Below, piece by piece: positions 1 through 6,209 of a DNA stretch of 10,576 nt (within the stretch, counting starts at the first letter, position 1; each line of letters opens with the position of its first letter). Below the pieces are notes generated by a model, which did not search any database, had not been told where the DNA came from, and saw only the letters and a program-made list of their open reading frames with translations. The DNA is from an uncultured Oscillospiraceae bacterium (GTDB taxonomy: Bacteria; Bacillota; Clostridia; Oscillospirales; Oscillospiraceae). Both the position numbers and the translations under genes were made by a program. The stretch covers positions 1 through 10,576 of the forward strand of contig CAJTYO010000080.1 of assembly GCA_910584045.1 (NCBI GenBank), read 5' to 3'.

Positions 1-322
1 CCTGGAGACCCCCATCGGCGAGGAGGAGGACAGCCACCTGGGCGACTTCATCCCCGACGAGGACGCCTCCGAGCCCTCCGAGGCCGCGTGCTTCACCCTG
101 CTGAAGGAGCAGCTGGTGGAGGTGCTGTCCACCCTGACCCCCCGGGAGGAGAAGGTGCTCAAGCTCCGCTTCGGCATCGAGGACGGCCGCACCCGCACCC
201 TGGAGGAGGTGGGCAAGGAGTTCAACGTCACCCGCGAGCGAATCCGTCAGATCGAGGCCAAGGCTCTGCGCAAGCTTCGTCACCCCAGCAGGAGCAAGAA
301 GCTGAAAGATTTCTTGAACTGA
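1..322 (+). CDS. rpoD: RNA polymerase primary sigma factor RpoD (SigA), C-terminal part
   Basis: This is the last 106 residues of the housekeeping sigma factor, which directs RNA polymerase to most promoters. The reading frame is open from base 2 and ends with TGA at 320-322; the 5' end lies outside the window. The first visible residues (LETPIGEEEDSHLGDFIPDE) are the conserved region 3 stretch of primary sigma factors. Region 4 follows, with LTPREEKVLKLRFG and then the -35-binding helix-turn-helix, ending in NVTRERIRQIEAKALRKLRH. The C-terminus (SRSKKLKDFLN) is typical of Firmicutes RpoD, and nothing is truncated at this end. A terminator hairpin 13 bases downstream separates it from the next operon, so the defence genes are not simply co-transcribed with it. 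The identification is secure. Confidence 0.97.
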   Translation, partial: LETPIGEEEDSHLGDFIPDEDASEPSEAACFTLLKEQLVEVLSTLTPREEKVLKLRFGIEDGRTRTLEEVGKEFNVTRERIRQIEAKALRKLRHPSRSKKLKDFLN

Positions 323-334
323 CCGGCATACGGC

Positions 335-367
335 GCGCCGTCCCTCCCCTGCCGGGAGGGGCGGCGC
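335..367 (+). terminator. Terminator hairpin after rpoD
   Basis: A 14-pair stem (335-348 with 354-367, one G-T pair) encloses the five-base loop CTGCC. The stem is almost entirely G/C and begins 13 bases after the rpoD stop codon. The T-run that should follow is weak (GGTCTT), so it is a plausible but not textbook intrinsic terminator. Confidence 0.7.
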
Positions 368-384
368 GGTCTTCCCGGCAAGGT

Positions 385-409
385 CCGTTTTGCAGTTTCT
401 GCGGAACGG
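385..409 (+). repeat. Second hairpin, directly upstream of the sngA promoter
   Basis: Positions 385-395 pair with 399-409 around a TTT loop. The stem has eleven pairs, including two adjacent G-T pairs. It ends three bases before the -35 box. It could be a second part of the rpoD terminator or a protein-binding site for the downstream promoter; the sequence does not decide between them. Confidence 0.45.
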
Positions 410-411
410 CC

Positions 412-440
412 TTGACGGCCTGCCCCCGGTGTTGTATAAT
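412..440 (+). promoter_or_regulatory. SigA-type promoter of the sngA operon
   Basis: TTGACG (412-417) and TATAAT (435-440) are separated by exactly 17 bases. This is 11 of 12 consensus positions with ideal spacing, so a strong, probably constitutive promoter is expected. Transcription should begin near 447, giving a leader of about 30 bases before the ATG at 476. Short GGCC repeats flank the -35 box (408-411 and 417-420), but no convincing operator is visible. Confidence 0.88.
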
Positions 441-475
441 ATTCCCGAACATTTGGACGAAAGAGGAGAGAGGCC

Positions 476-1981
476 ATGGACCCGAGAAAAATCAAGGCGG
501 TCTCGGACTGGCTGCACAGCACCGTTTTTAAGGACGAGCCCATCCGGTCCGGCCAATACCCTCCGCGTCCCTGCGCCCCCGCCTCCGGCCCCGCTCCCGC
601 CCGGAGGAGCCCGCCGCCCCTCCTCCCCGCCCCCCTCCGCGAGGCACGGGCGATGGAGAGCGGCGACGACAGCCGCTGGAGAACCCGGGCGGAAATATTT
701 CTCAGACAGGCCAAGCTGCTGGCGGAATATGAGGACGACTACGCCTGCCCCAGCGTCGCCAATCACTACTACCCTACCTACCAGGTCCTGACGGACGAGG
801 AGCTTCGGGGCTACTTCACCTGGCGGACCAGGCTGCGCCGCGGAGACGTAAGAAAGACAGGTTTGACCTATGCGTTCTTGTACATCTATGAGCTGATCAA
901 CCAGGCCGGCGTGGCGGATGCCATGGACGGCTACCGCAGGCTGCTGGAATTCCAGGAGGTCTATGGCAAGCTTGACGACCGCATCAAGCCCTACCTTGCG
1001 CAGTGGCAGGTGGACTATGCGTATTACTACGATCTCGACCCGGCGCTGCTGGCGGGGGAGCACCTGAGCGCGCAGGAGCGAAATGCGGCCGTGTTGGAGC
1101 GCATACATGAGCACAGCGAGGCCGAGGTCATCGCCGCAGTGAAAAATCTCTCCACCGCCTGGCTGGTTCGCTCGCGGTTTTACAAAGAGTACACGGAGGA
1201 TGTGGATGCCGTGATCGTCCGGGTGCTGAGGCGTATGTCTGACTACTATATCGCCCGGTACAAGCGTCCCATGGCGGACCGGTACTGCGGCAGCCGCGTC
1301 TGGGACGGGAGGAGGCCTTTCAGCGCCGCCGTCTTCGCCGACCCGCTGAACCGGCGGGACTACGAGTATCTGGTGGACGGGCAGTGCGTCTGCCGCTGTG
1401 AAAACGGCCAGTGGGGCGTTCTGCGCCGGGTGATTACCCGCCAATCCATCGCGCGGCTGACCGACCTGCTGAAAACCATTGACGCCGTCATGCGCCAGAT
1501 TTACGGCGACCCCCACCCCATCAAGACCGGAACGGAGGCCAAGTGGATTCTCAAGATTATAGAGGAGGAGACCCGGGCACGTCTGGCGGAGAAGCGGGCC
1601 GCTGAGGCGGCAAAAATCAGCATTGATTACAGCCGGCTCGGCAAAATTCGCCAGGACGCCGCCGCCACCCGGGAGAGGCTGATCGTGGAGGAGGAGGCGG
1701 AACCTGCCGCGAGGGAGGCGGTCCCTTCCTGCCCCGAGCCAGAGGAGCCCTCCGGACCGGACGGAGCGCCCCCCCTGGACCCGGCGGAGCGCCGCCTGGT
1801 GCGGTGTCTGCTGTACGGCGGGGACCTGGGCTGGGTGTTGGAGGAGGGGCTGCTGCTGTCCGTCCTGGTGGACGGGGTCAACGAAAAGCTGTACGACCTG
1901 TTCCTGGACTCCGTCCTCAGCGACGGGCCCCAGGTGCTGGAGGACTATATCGATGATTTGAAGGAGATGGTGGGCCCATGA
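476..1981 (+). CDS. sngA: TerB_N/TerB_C-domain protein, SngA-like (Shango anti-phage system)
   Basis: A 501-residue protein. The ATG at 476 is preceded by GGAG at a seven-base gap. Residues about 60-280 resemble the TerB N-terminal domain, with the family-like stretches LRGYFTWRTRLRRGDV (110-125) and TYAFLYIYELINQAGV (131-146). Residues about 360-500 resemble TerB_C, with LVRCLLYGGDLGWVLEEG (441-458) and a VNEKLYDLF stretch (468-476). A proline/alanine-rich segment (about 28-57) links a short N-terminal tail to the first domain. A helical, charged segment (360-412) joins the two halves. There is no signal peptide or clear membrane segment. The stop codon overlaps the start of the ATPase gene (ATGA). 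TerB domains were named from tellurite-resistance loci, but no other ter genes are here. With an ATPase and a helicase downstream, the best call is Shango SngA. Its biochemical role is not known from the sequence. Confidence 0.85.
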   Translation: MDPRKIKAVSDWLHSTVFKDEPIRSGQYPPRPCAPASGPAPARRSPPPLLPAPLREARAMESGDDSRWRTRAEIFLRQAKLLAEYEDDYACPSVANHYYPTYQVLTDEELRGYFTWRTRLRRGDVRKTGLTYAFLYIYELINQAGVADAMDGYRRLLEFQEVYGKLDDRIKPYLAQWQVDYAYYYDLDPALLAGEHLSAQERNAAVLERIHEHSEAEVIAAVKNLSTAWLVRSRFYKEYTEDVDAVIVRVLRRMSDYYIARYKRPMADRYCGSRVWDGRRPFSAAVFADPLNRRDYEYLVDGQCVCRCENGQWGVLRRVITRQSIARLTDLLKTIDAVMRQIYGDPHPIKTGTEAKWILKIIEEETRARLAEKRAAEAAKISIDYSRLGKIRQDAAATRERLIVEEEAEPAAREAVPSCPEPEEPSGPDGAPPLDPAERRLVRCLLYGGDLGWVLEEGLLLSVLVDGVNEKLYDLFLDSVLSDGPQVLEDYIDDLKEMVGP

Positions 1982-3291
1982 AGATTCCCAGACGAATTGC
2001 CCAGACCCTGCTCAACTCACTGAAGGGGGGCGTCGTGCCCCGGGTGGGTCTCCCCTATATCACCGTGGGACGGAGGGCCGAGATCGACGCCCTCCTGCGG
2101 GATGTGGACGTTATAGCCGACGGCGGCGCGTCCTTCCGCTTCATCATGGGCCGCTATGGCAGCGGCAAGAGCTTTTTGCTGCAAACCATCCGCAACTACG
2201 TGATGGCCAAAAACTTCGTGGTGGTGGACGCGGACCTCTCCCCGGAGCGCCGGCTCCAGGGTACCAGGGGCCAGGGTCTGGCCACCTATAAGGAGCTTAT
2301 CCGCAATATGTCCACCAAGACCAAGCCGGAGGGCGGCGCGCTGTCCCTGATCCTGGACCGGTGGATCAGCGGCGTGCAGCAGGAGACCGCCGCTTCCTCC
2401 GGGCTGAGCGTCACCGACCCGGCTCTGGCCCCCCTGGCGGAAAAGCGGATCGCCGCCGTGATCTGCTCCCTGAACGAGATGGTCCACGGCTTTGACTTTG
2501 CCCAGCTGCTGACCCTCTACTACCGCGCCTCCCTCTCCGGGGACGATGAGGTCAAGGGCAAGGTCCTCAAATGGTTCCGGGGGGAGTACGCCACCAAAAC
2601 CGAGGCCCGGCAGGAGCTGGGGGTCAACATCGTCATCACCGACGACGACTGGTACGAGTATCTGAAGCTCTTTGCCTGCTTCCTCCAGCAGGCGGGCTAC
2701 GCCGGGATGCTGGTCCTCATTGACGAGCTGGTGAACATCTACAAGATCCCCAACGCCATCACCCGGCAGTACAACTATGAGAAAATTCTGACCATGTACA
2801 ACGACACCATGCAGGGCAAGGCCCAGCACCTGGGCATCATCCTCTGCGGCACGCCCCAGTGCATGGAGGACCCCCGCCGCGGGGTCTACAGCTACGAGGC
2901 CCTGCGCTCCCGGCTGGCGGAGGGGCGCTTCGCCGGAGAGCACAGGGACCTGCTCTCGCCGGTGATCCGGCTCCAGCCCCTGACGCCGGAGGAGATGCTG
3001 ATTCTGGTGGAGAAGCTGGCGGACATCCACGCAGGACTGTACGAGTACGCCCAGATCGTCACCGGGCAGGACATGGCGGATTTCATCGAGATTGAGTTCG
3101 GCCGCATCGGCGCGGACGAGCATATCACGCCCCGGGAGGTCATCCGGGATTTCATCGAGGTGCTGGACATCGTGTATCAGAATCCGGAGGTGAAGGTCCG
3201 GGAGCTGCTGGGCGGCGATAGCTTTACCTACGCCCAGAACGCCGTGTTGGAGGAAGCCGCCGGGCAGGACTTCGCGGAGTTTGAGCTGTAA
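1978..3291 (+). CDS. sngB: P-loop ATPase of the BREX ATP-binding family (DUF2791), SngB-like
   Basis: A 437-residue cytoplasmic AAA-like ATPase. Its ATG overlaps the sngA stop by four bases, and AAGGAG lies 11 bases upstream, so the two are translationally coupled. Walker A is GRYGSGKS (58-65), and Walker B is MLVLIDE (244-250) with the catalytic acidic pair. The strand IILCGTPQ (287-294) resembles a sensor 1 region. EALRSRLAEGRF (308-319) may carry the arginine finger. The opening stretch, with VPRVGLPYITVGR (20-32), is typical of the BrxC/BrxD-like ATP-binding family PF10923. Relatives occur as BrxD beside the helicase BrxHI in some BREX systems. No PglX methyltransferase or PglZ is present here, and the TerB partner points to Shango instead. 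All key ATPase residues are present, so the protein should be active. Confidence 0.87.
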   Translation: MKIPRRIAQTLLNSLKGGVVPRVGLPYITVGRRAEIDALLRDVDVIADGGASFRFIMGRYGSGKSFLLQTIRNYVMAKNFVVVDADLSPERRLQGTRGQGLATYKELIRNMSTKTKPEGGALSLILDRWISGVQQETAASSGLSVTDPALAPLAEKRIAAVICSLNEMVHGFDFAQLLTLYYRASLSGDDEVKGKVLKWFRGEYATKTEARQELGVNIVITDDDWYEYLKLFACFLQQAGYAGMLVLIDELVNIYKIPNAITRQYNYEKILTMYNDTMQGKAQHLGIILCGTPQCMEDPRRGVYSYEALRSRLAEGRFAGEHRDLLSPVIRLQPLTPEEMLILVEKLADIHAGLYEYAQIVTGQDMADFIEIEFGRIGADEHITPREVIRDFIEVLDIVYQNPEVKVRELLGGDSFTYAQNAVLEEAAGQDFAEFEL

Positions 3292-3307
3292 CCGCTTGCG
3301 TGGGGAG

Positions 3308-3853
3308 CGATAAACGAAAATTGATAGAGGTAATACAAATGGATATATCCCTTTTCTCCAATGATTATACTGTACGCCGCCTGGAAAAAACGGACGTGGC
3401 AGATATCTATTTACTGTGCAGTAAAAATAGCTTGTATTACCAATACTGTCCTCCCTTTGTGACCGAACAGAGTATTATGGACGATATGAAAGCCTTGCCG
3501 CCAAATAAAGAAATGTGCGACAAGTATTATATAGGGTACTACAAAGGGGAAGAATTAACTGCCATAATGGATTTTATTATGGCATACCCAGATGAAAAGA
3601 CTGCTTTTATCGGCTTTTTTATGACAGCGGCATCGATTCAGAATACTGGCATTGGAAGCAGCATAATTGACGATTTATGCCGCTATCTGACTGAAATCAG
3701 GCTTTCAAGCGTGCGGCTTGGTTGGGTTAAAGGCAATTCCCAGTCAGAGCATTTTTGGCATAAAAACAATTTTAAGGAAACAGGGATTACGTATGACACG
3801 GATCACTATACGGTCGTTGTAGCTCAGCGGGCTTTATAAATTCCAGTTTATCG
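3308..3853. repeat. 8-base inverted repeats flanking the acetyltransferase gene
   Basis: CGATAAAC (3308-3315) and its exact reverse complement GTTTATCG (3846-3853) lie just outside the two ends of the AT-rich acetyltransferase gene. The match does not extend further. They may mark the ends of an inserted segment, but eight bases can match by chance, and no flanking target-site duplication is evident. Confidence 0.35.
3339..3839 (+). CDS. GNAT-family N-acetyltransferase embedded in the sng operon
   Basis: A 166-residue protein from the ATG at 3339, chosen because AGAGG sits eight bases upstream. An in-frame GTG at 3300 would add 13 unlikely residues. The fold pattern is GNAT: an N-terminal YTVRRLEKTDVADIYLL strand-helix, a central strand ending in FIGFFM, and the acetyl-CoA pyrophosphate loop QNTGIGS. 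RLGWVKGNSQSEHFWHKNNF follows, typical of GNAT motif B. The substrate cannot be read from the sequence. The gene is AT-rich: two sampled 60-base lines gave 43% and 38% GC, against clearly GC-rich neighbours. It uses codons such as ATA, TTA and AAA that the neighbours avoid. It lies in the sngB-sngC gap, is co-oriented and has no obvious promoter of its own. It was probably acquired horizontally. Whether it helps or regulates the defence system, or is just a passenger, is unknown. Confidence 0.85.
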   Translation: MDISLFSNDYTVRRLEKTDVADIYLLCSKNSLYYQYCPPFVTEQSIMDDMKALPPNKEMCDKYYIGYYKGEELTAIMDFIMAYPDEKTAFIGFFMTAASIQNTGIGSSIIDDLCRYLTEIRLSSVRLGWVKGNSQSEHFWHKNNFKETGITYDTDHYTVVVAQRAL

Positions 3854-3876
3854 AACGACCCTATAAGGAGCGCCCT

Positions 3877-6123
3877 ATGAACATTTTTGACCGCTACGCC
3901 CCCTTCGTCCAGGAGTACATCTACCGCAACCGCTGGGAGAATCTGCGGGCTATCCAGGTGGCCGCTGCGGAGGCTATCTTCCGCAGCGACGGCCACGTGC
4001 TGCTGACGGCGTCCACCGCCTCCGGCAAGACAGAGGCGGCATTTTTCCCCATCATCACCCTCTTTTCCGAGGACCCGCCCTCCTCCGTGGGCTGCATCTA
4101 CATCGGCCCCCTGAAGGCCCTCATTAACGACCAGTTTACCCGTCTCAACGATCTCTGCGCCGAGGCGGGCATCAACGTGTGGCACTGGCACGGCGACGTA
4201 GCCCAGAGCCACAAGAGCAAGCTCATGCAGCATCCCTCCGGCATCCTCCAGATCACCCCGGAGTCCCTGGAGGCCATCCTGCTGCACAAGCACGGGGCGG
4301 TGGCAAAGCTGTTTTGCGATCTGCGCTTCGTGGTCATCGACGAGGTGCACTCCCTGCTGCGGGGCGACCGGGGAGGGCAGACGCTGTGCCTCATCGAGCG
4401 TCTGAGCCGTCTGGCGGGGGTGAATCCCCGGCGGATCGGCCTGTCGGCCACCATCGGCGACCCGGAGCGGACGGGGGAGCTTCTGGCCATGGGCACCGGC
4501 CGGGAGACCGTCATCCCCAAGATTGAGGCCAAGGGAATGACGTGGCGGCTGAGCATGGAACACTTCTATGTGAAGGACCTGCAGGCCGCCGGGGACAGGA
4601 CGGACATTGAGGCGCTGCCCGTGCTGGAGGAGAAGACGGACCAGGCGCCCGCCAGCGCGGACCCGGGCCTTGGCTATATCTTTGAGCACACCCGGGGCAA
4701 GAAATGTCTGGTTTTCGTCAACTCCCGCGAGGAGTGCGAGACGGTCACCACCACCCTGCGGCAATACTGCGAACGCGCCCGCGAGCCGGACCGCTTCCTC
4801 ATTCACCACGGCAATCTGTCCGCCTCCTACCGGGAGACGGCGGAGGAGGCGATGAAGGACGAGACCCAGTACATGACCACCGTCACCACCGCCACACTGG
4901 AGCTGGGCATCGACATCGGCCGGCTGGAGCGGGCGTTCCAGATCGACGCCCCCTGGACAGTATCCTCCTTTTTGCAGCGCATGGGCCGCACCGGGCGGCG
5001 GGAGCTGCCGCCGGAGATGTGGTTCGTCATGCGGGAGGACGAGCCGGAAGCCCGGGCCCTATTGCCCACCACCATCCCCTGGAAGCTTTTGCAGGGGATC
5101 GCCCTGGTGCAGCTGTATCTGGAGGAGCGGTGGGTGGAGCCGCCCCGGCTGGACAGGCTGCCCTACAGCCTGCTGTACCACCAGACTATGTCCACCCTGG
5201 CCTCCAGCGGCGAGCTGTCGCCCAAGGCCCTGGCGGACCGGGTGCTGCGGCTGCACTACTTCCGCCGCATCTCTCAGGATGACTACAGGATTCTCCTGCG
5301 CCACCTTATCTCCACAGACCACATCCAGCAGACGGAGCAGGGCGGGCTAATGGTGGGACTGGCCGGGGAGCGGGTGGTCAACTCCTATAAGTTCTACGGC
5401 GTATTCCAGGAGAACGAGGAATACACCGTCCGCAGCGAGGCCCAGGAGCTGGGCACTGTGGTTCTGCCGCCCCCGGTGGGGGAGAAGCTGGCCATCGCCG
5501 GACACGTGTGGCTGGTGCTGGACGTGGACCACAAGCGGCACCTGGTCTACTGCGAGCAGGTCAAGGGCAGCATTCCGGCCTACTTCGGCCTGTGCCCCGG
5601 CGACCTGCACACCAAAATTCTGGAGAGAATGCGGCAGGTTCTTCGGGAGGACCGGCAGTACCCGTATCTGATGCGGAACGCGGTGGCCCGGCTGGAAAAC
5701 GCCCGCTTTACAGCCAGCCGCTCCGGCGCGGGGGATACGCCTCTGCTCAACATGGGCGGCAGCATGTGGTGCCTGCTCCCCTGGGTGGGGACCTATACGT
5801 TCCTCGCCATGGAGCGGTTTTTGAAGGTCAAATGCGCCCAGCGGCTGGGACTGAAAAATTTTGAATCCGCCCGGCCCTACTACATGCAGTTCACCATGAA
5901 GGCGGATGCGCAGACCTTTTTTAAGGTGACGGCGGAGGAGATCGAAAAGCCCATCGATCCTATGGAGCTGATATACCCCAAGGAGCTGCCTCTCTTCGAC
6001 AAGTACGACGAGTTTCTGCCAGAGGCGCTGGTGAAGAAGGGGTTCGCCTGCGGCGTGCTGGATCTGGAGGGGCTGGGAAATGCGGTCCGGCGCTGGAGCT
6101 CGGGAAGCGCTCCCGCCCGATGA
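3877..6123 (+). CDS. sngC: Lhr-like DEAD/DEAH-box helicase, SngC-like
   Basis: A 748-residue superfamily 2 helicase that should use ATP to move on or remodel nucleic acid. The ATG has AAGGAG six bases upstream. RecA-like domain 1 shows motif I TASTASGKT (44-52), motif Ia PLKAL (78-82), motif II DEVH (155-158) and motif III SAT (190-192). Domain 2 has VFVNSREECE (279-288), TATLELGIDIG (338-348) and motif VI QRMGRTGRR (367-375). The ATLELGIDIG and QRMGRTGR pattern is that of Lhr/BrxHI-type helicases. The remaining half (about 395-748) has no motif I can name with confidence; winged-helix and accessory domains are expected there in this family. All catalytic motifs are intact. It completes the TerB-ATPase-helicase trio of Shango, although it is separated from sngB by the acetyltransferase. 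No terminator is visible after its TGA. Confidence 0.88.
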   Translation: MNIFDRYAPFVQEYIYRNRWENLRAIQVAAAEAIFRSDGHVLLTASTASGKTEAAFFPIITLFSEDPPSSVGCIYIGPLKALINDQFTRLNDLCAEAGINVWHWHGDVAQSHKSKLMQHPSGILQITPESLEAILLHKHGAVAKLFCDLRFVVIDEVHSLLRGDRGGQTLCLIERLSRLAGVNPRRIGLSATIGDPERTGELLAMGTGRETVIPKIEAKGMTWRLSMEHFYVKDLQAAGDRTDIEALPVLEEKTDQAPASADPGLGYIFEHTRGKKCLVFVNSREECETVTTTLRQYCERAREPDRFLIHHGNLSASYRETAEEAMKDETQYMTTVTTATLELGIDIGRLERAFQIDAPWTVSSFLQRMGRTGRRELPPEMWFVMREDEPEARALLPTTIPWKLLQGIALVQLYLEERWVEPPRLDRLPYSLLYHQTMSTLASSGELSPKALADRVLRLHYFRRISQDDYRILLRHLISTDHIQQTEQGGLMVGLAGERVVNSYKFYGVFQENEEYTVRSEAQELGTVVLPPPVGEKLAIAGHVWLVLDVDHKRHLVYCEQVKGSIPAYFGLCPGDLHTKILERMRQVLREDRQYPYLMRNAVARLENARFTASRSGAGDTPLLNMGGSMWCLLPWVGTYTFLAMERFLKVKCAQRLGLKNFESARPYYMQFTMKADAQTFFKVTAEEIEKPIDPMELIYPKELPLFDKYDEFLPEALVKKGFACGVLDLEGLGNAVRRWSSGSAPAR

Positions 6124-6141
6124 TTCCGTCCGCATCCCCCC

Positions 6142-6170
6142 TTGCAACCAGCCGCTGTTTTCGTTAAAAT
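6142..6170 (+). promoter_or_regulatory. SigA-type promoter of thyX
   Basis: TTGCAA (6142-6147) and TAAAAT (6165-6170) are 17 bases apart, 9 of 12 consensus positions with ideal spacing. The start of transcription is expected near 6177, about 33 bases before the thyX ATG. It makes thyX independent of the sng operon even though no terminator separates them. Confidence 0.75.
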
Positions 6171-6209
6171 AAGAAGGATGAAAAAACCAACGATGGAGGT
6201 AGACCCGCC

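Noticed and set aside
88..531. 147-codon frame running from rpoD through the terminator and promoter into sngA
   Set aside because: It overlaps two secure genes in another frame and crosses a terminator hairpin and a strong promoter; its low-complexity translation is not protein-like.
476..1981. Tellurite resistance function for the TerB-domain gene
   Set aside because: No terC, terD, terZ or other ter genes are nearby. The ATPase and helicase partners fit Shango, and the TerB domain name alone does not imply tellurite resistance.
2017..3123. Long minus-strand open frame (368 codons) antisense to sngB
   Set aside because: It is a byproduct of GC-rich codon bias opposite a clearly coding ATPase gene, and its translation shows no recognisable domain. 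The same applies to the minus-strand frames at 3787-4809, 5347-6231 and 6555-7574.
3300..3338. GTG start at 3300 for the acetyltransferase
   Set aside because: It has no ribosome binding site and adds residues unrelated to the GNAT fold. The ATG at 3339 has AGAGG at a good distance.
1978..6123. A BREX system, based on the BrxD-like ATPase and BrxHI-like helicase
   Set aside because: No PglX methyltransferase, PglZ, BrxA/B or PglY/BrxC gene is in the window, and the TerB-domain partner is the Shango hallmark.
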